Below, one piece after another: positions 37,589-45,748 of a DNA stretch of 45,748 bases. The stretch is from the NCBI RefSeq assembly GCF_002994615.1, contig NZ_PVNK01000035.1, forward strand, positions 1-45,748, written 5' to 3'. Every line of letters begins with the position of its first letter. The first letter of the stretch is position 1. The stretch comes from Enhygromyxa salina (GTDB taxonomy: Bacteria > Myxococcota_A > Polyangia > Nannocystales > Nannocystaceae). Under the pieces are notes generated by a model. That model was not told the origin of the DNA, made no database searches, and saw nothing but the letters and a program-made list of their open reading frames with translations. Position numbers and translations under genes: made by a program.

Positions 37589-38299
37589 ATGGAGCCCGAC
37601 ACCCGAGTCCACCTCAACGCCGGCCGCGAGCACTACCTCGCCGCCGAGTACCACAAAGCCGTCCCGCACCTGGCCAAGGTCCTCGAGCGCCACGACGGCT
37701 TCCCTGACATCCACAACATGCTCGGCGTCTGCCTCCAGCAGCTCAGCCGCGCCGCCGAGGCCCGCGCTCACTTCGAGCGCGCCGTCGAGCTCAACCCCGC
37801 GTACACCGAGGCCGCCCTCAACCTCGCGGTTTGCTACAACGAGCTCGGCCAGTACGACGACGCCAAGGCCGTCTACGAGCGCGCCGCCGAGGGCCGTGAG
37901 AGCCGCTCGACCGCCGTCGACAACCTCGACGGCTACGTCCGCGGCAAACTCGCCAACCTCCATCGCGACCTCGGCCTCGCCTACGAGGGCGTCGGGATGC
38001 TCGCCCAGGCGATCGAGCAGTTCCGCCAGGCGCTGCAGCTGTGCCCGACCTTCGTCGACATCCGGACCAAGCTCGGGACCACGCTGCGCGACGCCGGCCA
38101 CGTCGACGAGGCGATCGACGAGCTGATCGGGGTCCGCGAGGCCAAGCCCGAGTACACGGTCGCGCGCCTCCACCTCGGCGTGACCTTGTGGACCGCCGGT
38201 CGCAAGGACGACGCCCAGGCCGAGTGGAACGCGGTGCTCGAGTACGAGCCCGACAACAAGCGCGCGCAGATGTACCTGCGCATGGCCAAGAAGGACTAG
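37589..38299 (+). CDS. tetratricopeptide-repeat protein
   Basis: A 236-residue protein made of about five to six TPR motifs (the 34-residue pattern W-LG-Y-A-F-A-P is visible in [60 protein letters not shown] and [20 protein letters not shown]). No signal peptide, so a cytoplasmic scaffold; the partner is unknown. The TAG stop is within a CTAG tetranucleotide with no palindromic element inserted. truD begins four bases downstream in the same frame. Confidence 0.85.
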   Translation: MEPDTRVHLNAGREHYLAAEYHKAVPHLAKVLERHDGFPDIHNMLGVCLQQLSRAAEARAHFERAVELNPAYTEAALNLAVCYNELGQYDDAKAVYERAAEGRESRSTAVDNLDGYVRGKLANLHRDLGLAYEGVGMLAQAIEQFRQALQLCPTFVDIRTKLGTTLRDAGHVDEAIDELIGVREAKPEYTVARLHLGVTLWTAGRKDDAQAEWNAVLEYEPDNKRAQMYLRMAKKD

Positions 38300-38302
38300 A
38301 GC

Positions 38303-39385
38303 CTGGCTACGCCGCTCCCGGACGCGCTCGTTCGCGCGGTCACGGATCCGCCGCGAGGCTGCGCCGATCTCCCGACGATCGGCGGCCAGATCCGCGCGCG
38401 GCCCGAGGACTTCGAGGTCGAGGAGCTGCCCGCCTACGAGGCCGACGGGCGCCCGGGTCACGTCCTCGTCTGGCTGCGCAAGCGCAAGCTCGCCAGCGAG
38501 GACGCGGTCCGCGAGGTCGCTCGCCAGCTGCGGATCCCTCGGGTCGAGATCGGCGTCGCCGGACTCAAAGATCGAGACGCGGTCACCCGCCAACAGATCA
38601 GCCTGCCCGAGCGCGCGATGGCCTCGCTCGCGAGCTTCGAGCACCCCGCGATCACCCTGTCCGATCCCCGCCCGCACTCGCACAAGCTCCGTCGCGCGCA
38701 CCTCCACGGCAACCGCTTCCGCGTCGTCATCCGCGGGCTCGAGCTCGAGCTCGACGAGGCCGAGCGGCGAGCCGCGGCGGTCGTCGAGCGCCTCGCGAGC
38801 GAGGGCCTGCGCAACTACTATGGCGTCCAGCGCTTCGGACGGCAGGCTCGCAACCTCGAGCCGGGGCTCGCGACGTTGGCCGGCAAGCGCCGCCGTCGAC
38901 AAAAGGGCGACCTCACCCTCAGCGCCGGACAGTCGGCGCTGTTCAACTTGTATCTAGCGACCCGGGCCGAGCGCGGGCTCTCGACCACCGCGCTCGCGGG
39001 CGACATCCTCCAAAAGCGCGACAGCGGCGGGATGTTCGAGTGTGAGGATCCGAGCAGCGACCAGGCCCGCATCGCCGCGGGCGAGCTCGTCGTCACCGGA
39101 CCGATGTTCGGCAGCAAGATGCGAGCGCCGAGCCCTGGCACCCCGGCCCACGAGCTCGAGCGCGAGATCCTCTCGATCGTGAAGCTCAACCCCGCCAAGC
39201 TGGCCAAACTGGGCCGCAGCGCCCCAGGTACCCGCCGCCGCCTCCTGGTCTGGCCCGACCCGATCGAGCTCGCCCGCGCCCCGGCCGTGGCCGAACCGTG
39301 CGAATTGACCCCGGGGCTGGAGCTGCGTTTTTGCCTCCGACCCGGGAGCTACGCGACAATCTTGTTGCGTGAACTGTGCGGCTGA
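38303..39385 (+). CDS. truD: tRNA pseudouridine-13 synthase TruD, probable CTG start
   Basis: Modifies U13 of tRNAs. About 360 residues, the normal TruD length. Family signatures are in order: IRARPEDFEVEELPAYEADG near the N-terminus, the catalytic motif AGLKDRDAVTRQQ (~84-96, Asp of LKD), NYYGVQRFGRQ (the FG-Q region), and LYLATRAERG. The TRUD insertion domain is short. No ATG, GTG or TTG occurs in this frame before ATG 38618, which would remove the catalytic Asp, so the start must lie further up. CTG 38303 has AGAAGGA about 8 nt upstream and gives a typical N-terminus. The upstream TPR gene is in the same frame and stops with TAG four bases earlier, so read-through fusion is a formal alternative. 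Confidence 0.88.
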   Translation: MATPLPDALVRAVTDPPRGCADLPTIGGQIRARPEDFEVEELPAYEADGRPGHVLVWLRKRKLASEDAVREVARQLRIPRVEIGVAGLKDRDAVTRQQISLPERAMASLASFEHPAITLSDPRPHSHKLRRAHLHGNRFRVVIRGLELELDEAERRAAAVVERLASEGLRNYYGVQRFGRQARNLEPGLATLAGKRRRRQKGDLTLSAGQSALFNLYLATRAERGLSTTALAGDILQKRDSGGMFECEDPSSDQARIAAGELVVTGPMFGSKMRAPSPGTPAHELEREILSIVKLNPAKLAKLGRSAPGTRRRLLVWPDPIELARAPAVAEPCELTPGLELRFCLRPGSYATILLRELCG

Positions 39386-39444
39386 CCAGCCGGATCGCGT
39401 CGTGCGCGAATCTGATGTGGCGCTCCGTCGCGGTCAAACTGGCC

Positions 39445-39471
39445 CCAAAGCGGCGCCGAGCGCCGCTTTGG
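39445..39471 (+). terminator. strong hairpin after truD
   Basis: CCAAAGCGGCGC and GCGCCGCTTTGG are perfect 12-bp arms with a 3-nt loop, 60 bp after the truD stop. No T-run follows, so it could be a Rho-independent-like or RNA-stability hairpin. Confidence 0.65.
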
Positions 39472-39505
39472 CGGGGTGAGCCTGGTCGACCAACGTCGTT
39501 TCAGC

Positions 39506-39511
39506 TACCTT
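39506..39511 (+). promoter_or_regulatory. -10 candidate TACCTT for exb operon
   Basis: TACCTT lies 55 nt before exbB ATG 39567. Unlike most promoters here this would give a ~50-nt leader. No strong ribosome site is evident before exbB. Confidence 0.35.
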
Positions 39512-39566
39512 TCGCGCGTTTGCGGCACCCGCAGCGCGGGGCTCGTTCGCCAGCCAAGACAAGTCC

Positions 39567-40214
39567 ATGGATCTCCAAGAAGCCTTCCTTCAACTCGCGC
39601 TGCTCGGAGCCAACTGGGTGCTCTGGGTCCTCGTCGCCCTCAGCGTCGCCAGCGTCGCCATCGTAATCGAGCGCGTGTTGTTCTTCCGCAGCCTCGCCGG
39701 ACGCGACGCGGCCCTGCTCAAGCCCCTGTCCGAGAAGCTCGCCAAGGAGGACCTCGACGGCGCCAAGGGCCTGGTCAAGGGTGCGCCCTCCCCGGGCGCG
39801 CGGATGCTCGGCCCGATGCTCGACGTCGCCGATCGTGGCGCGGGCTCGGCCAAGGCCGTGGCCGAGGGCAACCGCGCGTCCGAGAAGCTCCGGCTCGAGA
39901 AGAACCTCGGCTTTCTCGGAACCGTCGGCTCCAACGCCCCCTTCATCGGTCTGTTCGGCACCGTCATCGAGATCCTGCGGGTCTTCCACCTGCTCGGCGA
40001 GCAGGGCGTGACGACCGGCGAGGACGCGAGCGCGATCATGAGCGGCATCTCCGAGGCCCTGGTCGCAACCGCGATCGGCCTCTTGGTCGCGATCCCGGCG
40101 GTCATCGCCTACAACACCTTCCAGCGCCGCGTGAAGCGGATCCTGTCCGAGGCCGACGCGCTGACCGGAATGGCCGTCTCGCAGCTCGTCGAGGCCGACG
40201 AGGAGGCGAGCTAG
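39567..40214 (+). CDS. exbB: ExbB/TolQ-family proton channel protein
   Basis: Inner-membrane subunit that, with ExbD, uses the proton gradient to power TonB. 215 residues with three helices: ~15-38, a long cytoplasmic loop, then ~130-150 and ~165-190. The conserved core is present: LGTVGSNAPFIGLFGTVIEI and the TM3 motif ALVATAIGLLVAIPAVIAYN. First gene of a five-gene operon; exbD starts 3 bp after its stop. The TAG stop is inside an unoccupied CTAG. Confidence 0.93.
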   Translation: MDLQEAFLQLALLGANWVLWVLVALSVASVAIVIERVLFFRSLAGRDAALLKPLSEKLAKEDLDGAKGLVKGAPSPGARMLGPMLDVADRGAGSAKAVAEGNRASEKLRLEKNLGFLGTVGSNAPFIGLFGTVIEILRVFHLLGEQGVTTGEDASAIMSGISEALVATAIGLLVAIPAVIAYNTFQRRVKRILSEADALTGMAVSQLVEADEEAS

Positions 40215-40217
40215 ACC

Positions 40218-40664
40218 ATGGCCGCGGGCGGACTCGACGACGACGAAGAGATCACGGCGATCAACATCACGCCGATGGTCGACATCATCCTGGTCTTGCT
40301 CGTGATCTTCATGGTCACGACCGCGACGATCAACAAGATCGAGGGCATGGAGGTCGACAAACCCGACGCGACCTCGGGCAAGAACATCGACGAGCTGCCC
40401 CAGAGCATCGTGCTGATGTGCCGCGACGAGGGCGAGTTTGCGATCGACGGCCAGCCGGTCGAGGGCACCCAGGCCGAGATCGACGCGGCGATCGGCGCCG
40501 AGATCGAGCTCCGCGTCAGCCAGAACAAAGAGCTCCAGGGCATCGTCCAGTGCGACACCAAGGCCCAGGTCGGGGCCATGGTCCACCTCATCGATCTGCT
40601 CCGCGACCACGGTGTCACCAAGTACGCGATCGCGACCGAGCAGCCCCCCAACGCCGAAGGCTGA
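40218..40664 (+). CDS. exbD: ExbD/TolR-family protein
   Basis: A 148-residue single-pass protein: short acidic N-terminus, INITPMVDIILVLLVIFMV with the essential proton-carrying aspartate (Asp22), then a periplasmic domain with the C-terminal GVTKYAIAT strand. It forms the motor with ExbB. Starts 3 bp after exbB and ends 6 bp before tonB. Confidence 0.95.
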   Translation: MAAGGLDDDEEITAINITPMVDIILVLLVIFMVTTATINKIEGMEVDKPDATSGKNIDELPQSIVLMCRDEGEFAIDGQPVEGTQAEIDAAIGAEIELRVSQNKELQGIVQCDTKAQVGAMVHLIDLLRDHGVTKYAIATEQPPNAEG

Positions 40665-40670
40665 GCCAGC

Positions 40671-41592
<922 letters not shown>

Positions 41593-41600
<8 letters not shown>

Positions 41601-44310
41601 GAGTTTGTCGCGGCGCGTGGCTGCGTTGGCCGGCTGGCTGTGTCTGTGGGCACAGCCCGCGCTCGCGGGTCCGCCGGCCGAGGAGCAGGCGGTCCCGGGC
41701 CTCGTCGCGCCCAAGCTCAGCGTTGGGCCCCAGACCTTCGAGTATCCGGCCGCGCTGCGCGAGCGCGAGGATCCGCCGAGCGGACAAATCACGATCGAGT
41801 ACGTGGTCGGCACCGACGGGGTGCCCAAGGAGATCGTCGTGCTCGAGAGCCCCGACCCCGCGCTCGATCCGATCGGCGCCGAGATCGTGGCCAACTTGCG
41901 CTACGAGCCGGCCACGTACGAGGGCGAGCTCGTCGAGGTCAAGCTCTCGCTCGCCTTCGTCGTCGAAGCTCCGGCCCCCGCCCCCGTCGAGGATCCCGAT
42001 CCGCTCGAGCCCGACGAGGGCGAGCTTCCAGACACCACCAACCCCGACCCCGACCCCGACGACAGCGCCGCGATCGTGCGGATCTCGGGCCGGGTCCGCG
42101 AGGCCGGCTACCGGACCCCGATCGAGGGCGCGACCGTGCTCGCAATCGGGGCCGGCGAGCTCCCGGTCGGCGAGATCCGCGGGACCCTCTACGAGGAGCC
42201 GAGCGAGCCCGAGTGGACCGTGCAGGCCCAGACCGACGCCGAGGGCCGCTACGAGCTGCGCGACGTGCCCGAGGGCAAGGTCCGGCTGGTCATCCTCGCC
42301 CCGGGCTACGTCCGCAGCGATCGCGTGGTCGAGCTCGAGCCCGGCAAGCAGCTCGAGATCAACGTCTGGCCCCGACGCGAGAGCCAAAACCCCTACCGGA
42401 CCGAGGTCGTCGTCGAGCGCGAGCCGATGCCCGAGATCGTCGAGCGAAGCCTCGAGCTCGAGGAGATCCAGAAGATCCCCGGGTCCCAAAACGACGCGCT
42501 CAAGGCGATCCTCAACTTCCCCGGGGTCGCGCGGCCGCCCTTTAGCTCCGGCTTGCTCGCGATCCGCGGGGCCGCGCCCGAGGACTCGGCGGTGTTCCTC
42601 GGCTACCACGAGATCCCGCTCTTGTTTCACTTTGGCGGGCTGCGCAGCGTGTTCGCCTCGGAGATCCTGGCCCAGATCGACTTCATCCCGGGCAACTTCG
42701 ACAGCCGCTACGGCGACGCGATCGGCGGGGTCGTCAACGTCCAGCCCCGCGCGGGCCGACGCGACGGCTACCACGGCCACCTCGACGTCAACGCCTTCGA
42801 CGCCGGGTTCCTCGCCGAGGGCCCGATCGGCAAGGGCAGCTTCGCGCTGGCCGGGCGCCGCAGCTACATCGACTTCTTGCTCACGCAGGCGCTGCCCGAG
42901 GACTCGGGCATCAACTTCTCGGTCGCCCCGCGCTACTGGGACTACCAGCTCTTGTTCGACTATCCGGTCTCCGGCGGCGAGCTCAGCGTCCGGGCCTTCG
43001 GCAGCTCCGACAAGCTCAAATTGGTGTTCAGCGGGGCCAACGACGACGAAGACGCGACCGAGGACGCGCGCAACCAGGTCGAGACCGGGCAGTATTTTTC
43101 CCGCGCGGACATCGTCTACCGCAAGCGCCTCGGCGCCTGGGACTTTTTGATCACGCCCTCGTTTCGGGCCGGGTTCACCGAGCTCGGGGTCGGCGGCATC
43201 CTCGATCTCGACGTCCGGACCAAGGACGTCACCGGTCGGACCGAGATCAGCCGCCAGATCTCCAAGCGCCTGCGCTGGCGGATCGGGACCGAGGTCAACG
43301 CGACCCTGTTCGACGTCGACGTGAGCGCCCCGAACGGCGCGAGCTTCAGCGCCGCCGACACGATCACCCGCACGGTCAGCGGCCTCATGTTTCGCGGGGC
43401 CATGTACTCCACGGTCACGGTCGGGGTCACCGACAACTTCGTGCTCTACCCGGGCCTGCGCGCCGAGTACTTCGCCGCCCAGTCCCGCGCGGGCGTCGAT
43501 CCGCGCCTGCGCGGGGTGTGGAAGCTGAGCGACCGCACCGCGCTCAAGGGCGCCGTCGGCCTCTACACCCAGGGCATCCAGCAGGCCGTGCAGCTCGACG
43601 AGTCCTTCGGCAACCCCTACCTCGGGTTGCAAAAGTCCGTCCACACCAGCTTGGCCGTGGCCCAGGACCTGCCCTGGGACAGCTTCGTCGAGCTCACGGG
43701 CTTCTACAAGGAGCTGTGGCAGCTGGTCTCGCCCTCGCAAGAGCTGGTCTCGCGCAGCGGCGGCGAGCTCGGCCCCGAGCAGTACGCGAACACGGGCGTC
43801 GGCCGGATCTACGGGCTCGAGCTCCTGCTGCGCAAGAACCTCAGCGACAACCTGTTCGGGTGGGTCTCGTACACGCTCTCGCGCAGCACCCGAATCGACG
43901 CCCCGGGCGAGACCCGCGAGCTGTTCGACTTCGACCAGACCCACATCCTCACGGTCATCGCTAGCTACAAATTCCCGCGCGGCTGGCAGCTCGGGGCGCG
44001 CTTCCGCCTGGTCTCGGGCAACCCCTACACCGAGGTCCAAAACGGCGTCGTCGACGCCCAGGTCGGGACCTACTTCCCGATCAACGGCCCGATCAACGGC
44101 GCCCGGCTGCCGCCCTTCCACCAGCTCGACCTGCGCCTCGACAAGACCTGGGTCCTGCCGATCTTGCAGGTGAGTCTCTACGTCGACGTCCAGAACGTCT
44201 ACAACCGGCAAAACACCGAGTTCATCAACTACGCCTACGACTACCAGAGCTTTTCGACAATCAACTCTTTGCCTATCATCCCCTCGATCGGCTTCCGCGT
44301 GGAGCTGTGA
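41593..44310 (+). CDS. TonB-dependent outer-membrane receptor with N-terminal TonB_C-like domain
   Basis: 905 residues. Signal peptide (VAALAGWLCLWAQPALA), then ~45-125 resembles a TonB C-terminal domain (ITIEYVVGTDGVPKEIVV, ALDPIGAEIVANLRYEPA, VKLSLAFVVE), an acidic linker, a carboxypeptidase-regulatory-like domain (~150-245: IEGATVLAIG, AEGRYELRDVPEGKVRLVI), a plug (LKAILNFPGVARPPFSSGLL, AIRGAAPEDS, YGDAIGGVVNVQPR) and a ~22-strand barrel (~400-905). A TonB_C domain inside a receptor is not the classical layout. The chain ends GFRVEL without the usual terminal Phe. ATG 41593 overlaps the tonB stop (ATGACTAG). The ligand is unknown; no siderophore genes are nearby. Confidence 0.92.
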
Positions 44311-45467
44311 CGCCCATGCCCCGAGGTCTCCCCAACCGTCTCCCGACCCGCCTGGTCGCGCTGCTGGCCCCCGCGCTGCTCGGCGCGTGCGCGGTGGACC
44401 TGCCCGACCCGCGGATCATCATCAGCCACCGCGTGCTCGCGATCCGGACCGAGGTCACGACCTCCCTCGCCCCCGCCCCCGAGCTCGACGCCGACCGCCC
44501 CAAGGCCGAGGCCCTGCCCTTCGAGACCGTCGAGATCACCCCCTTCATCGTCAACGAGGACGGCGAGGTCGACCCCGAGAGCCTCGACATCGTGTGGCTC
44601 GCCTGCGAGCTGACCCCGGGCCAGGGCCTGTTCGCCTGCCTCCAGTCGGCGATGCCCCTGACCCTCGACGAGATCCCCGAGTGCGCGGAGCCGAGCTTCA
44701 GCGACCTCATGGCCGAGGAGCTGCCCGAGCCCGAGAGCCCGTGCCTGATCGCGCGCGAGGGCACGCCCGAGTACACGGTCCCGCTCTCGGCCAACGTGTT
44801 CGTCGGCGGCGCCATCGAGCTCACGATGATCGCTGGCGTCCCGGGCGGAACGCCGACCGACACCTGCGCGGCGGAGCTGCTCCGCGACGAGTACGACCTG
44901 CCCGACGACTGCCTCTACGCGGTCCAGCGCCTCAACCTCGGCCCGGTCGAGCTGCTGCTCTCGATCGCCGCCAACCTTGGCTTCGAGATCCCCGGCTTCG
45001 AGGTCCCCGCGCCCGAAGACATCCCCGAGCCCGACCGCCACATGCGGATCAGCGAGGTCCGCGTCGGCGTCATCAACAAAGACGGCGAGCAGGTCGGCGA
45101 CGCGTTCATCGTTGAGCCCGGCGACGTGTTCGCGGCCCCGCGCGAGTCAACCTTGCAGATCGAGATCGACTCGCCCGAGGAAGACCTCCAGAGCTTCTTG
45201 ATCCCGGTCAACAACGGCGAGACCTACGAGACCCGCGACGAGGCCTACCAGGGCGATTGGTACCGGACCTGGGGCGAGTTTTTGTCGGGCACCAGCGACG
45301 ACCCGATGAGCTACAACCAGTGGACGCTGACCCAGGGCGAGCAAGACGAGACCGAGCTCCAGCCCGGAGATCGGGCCCGCGTCTACTACGTCGTCCGCGA
45401 CGGGCGCCAGGGCGTCAACTGGTTCTGGTTCGAGGTCGAGGTGACCGAGCCGCTGCCTGCGCCCTAG
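44307..45467 (+). CDS. lipoprotein, last gene of the exb/tonB/receptor operon
   Basis: A 386-residue protein with signal peptide and good lipobox (LLAPALLGAC, Cys ~28). The rest is acidic (many Glu/Asp, runs such as EELPEPESP), with several cysteines, and reads as beta-sandwich-rich (IIISHRVLAIRTEV, RVYYVVRDGRQGVNWFWFEV). No known family. GTG 44307 overlaps the receptor TGA as GTGA; ATG 44316 is an alternative. Its coupling to the receptor suggests a surface or periplasmic partner in ligand capture, like SusD-type helpers but unrelated in sequence. The TAG stop is the CTAG end of palindromic element C. Confidence 0.75.
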   Translation: MTPMPRGLPNRLPTRLVALLAPALLGACAVDLPDPRIIISHRVLAIRTEVTTSLAPAPELDADRPKAEALPFETVEITPFIVNEDGEVDPESLDIVWLACELTPGQGLFACLQSAMPLTLDEIPECAEPSFSDLMAEELPEPESPCLIAREGTPEYTVPLSANVFVGGAIELTMIAGVPGGTPTDTCAAELLRDEYDLPDDCLYAVQRLNLGPVELLLSIAANLGFEIPGFEVPAPEDIPEPDRHMRISEVRVGVINKDGEQVGDAFIVEPGDVFAAPRESTLQIEIDSPEEDLQSFLIPVNNGETYETRDEAYQGDWYRTWGEFLSGTSDDPMSYNQWTLTQGEQDETELQPGDRARVYYVVRDGRQGVNWFWFEVEVTEPLPAP

Positions 45468-45628
45468 TACCTCGCCGCAGTGATTTTGATGGTTTGCCGC
45501 GCCGGGCCTCGCGTCGCTGGCGCGAAGCGAGGAGGGAGTTTGGTGGGCCCAAATGACCGACGAGCGACAAAGCCAGCGGCGTGAGGAACAAGCGTCAAAC
45601 CGTCAAAATCACTGCGGCGAGGTACTAG
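45464..45628. mobile_element. CTAG-bounded palindromic element, subfamily C
   Basis: A 165-bp imperfect palindrome. Left arm 45464-45496 and right arm 45596-45628 are 33-bp inverted copies with one mismatch, starting CTAGTACCTCGCCGCAGTGA. Further in, arms remain partly complementary. It shares no tip sequence with subfamily A except CTAG, but carries the same internal decamers GGCGCGAAGC (45519-45528) and GCGACAAAGC (45564-45573), again exactly symmetric about the centre. Its first CTAG holds the lipoprotein stop codon, and its last CTAG is shared with element A5. Confidence 0.85.
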
Positions 45629-45748
45629 CAGCCCGGGGTGCAATGCCTCGCGCCGCCTCGCTTGGCCTTTTCGCCGAGGGCTTTGTCGCCAAAACTTGCA
45701 GTACGCCCGGTACAGCGGCGTTTTGGCTTCGCGCCCTCGGCGAACATT
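45625..45748. mobile_element. subfamily-A palindromic element, copy A5 (cut by window edge)
   Basis: Begins at CTAG 45625-45628 with CTAGCAGCCCGGGGTGCAAT and follows A1/A4 in the opposite orientation through the decamer complements GCTTTGTCGC (~45679-45688) and GCTTCGCGCC (~45727-45736). The window ends about 40 bp before its expected second CTAG. Confidence 0.85.

Noticed and set aside
39445..39471. Another CTAG-type mobile palindrome
   Set aside because: It lacks CTAG ends and the internal decamers and is only 27 bp; treated as a terminator-like hairpin.

Overview
High-GC (roughly 70%) bacterial chromosome, most likely a myxobacterium of the Nannocystis/Enhygromyxa/Plesiocystis type. This is an inference from the GC content, a kinase-like plus STAND-ATPase protein, an FHA/sigma-54 activator, many low-complexity lipoproteins, and a TonB-dependent receptor carrying its own TonB C-terminal domain. 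No rRNA, tRNA, CRISPR array, transposase or phage gene is visible.

Layout. 1-5125: a histidine kinase and a giant pseudokinase-STAND ATPase (cut by the left edge) form a minus-strand operon. 5312-9113: plus-strand genes for a small unknown protein, a rhomboid-like membrane protein, an FHA/sigma-54 activator and two envelope proteins. 9114-11317: a lower-GC island with a two-gene HipA-like kinase module. 11480-13995: mraY-murD of peptidoglycan synthesis, cut off from the rest of the dcw cluster. 14248-18455: threonine dehydrogenase, a LETM1-like/EF-hand protein, a beta-propeller lipoprotein and a methyltransferase. 18593-23749: a sodium:alanine-type symporter with a ~445-residue insertion, a lipoprotein and an unknown protein under an operator-rich promoter. 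24082-31130 (minus): XRE regulator, Fe(II)/2OG-type oxygenase, propeller/outer-membrane protein, DUF885 lipoprotein and a GltS-type symporter. 31411-36068 (minus): hpt, an esterase, an FMN-binding-like protein, a lipoprotein and an APC permease. 36173-39385: bamD, a TPR protein and truD. 39567-45467: a tight exbB-exbD-tonB-receptor-lipoprotein operon for energised outer-membrane uptake.

The most unusual signal is between genes. Two subfamilies of ~165-bp imperfect palindromes (A and C) begin and end with CTAG. They share two decamers placed symmetrically about the element centre, and they sit so that CTAG supplies the TAG stop codon of three genes (murD, the propeller lipoprotein, the last lipoprotein). 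A third, 75-bp repeat (B) is tandemly duplicated and joined to half an A element. They look like non-autonomous CTAG-targeting mobile palindromes; no mobilising gene is in the window.

A second window-wide pattern is a TAnnnT -10 box only 6-10 nt before the start codon at eleven genes, which implies widespread leaderless transcription. Starts were chosen partly on this basis. Functions are assigned from motifs read by eye; no database search was possible.
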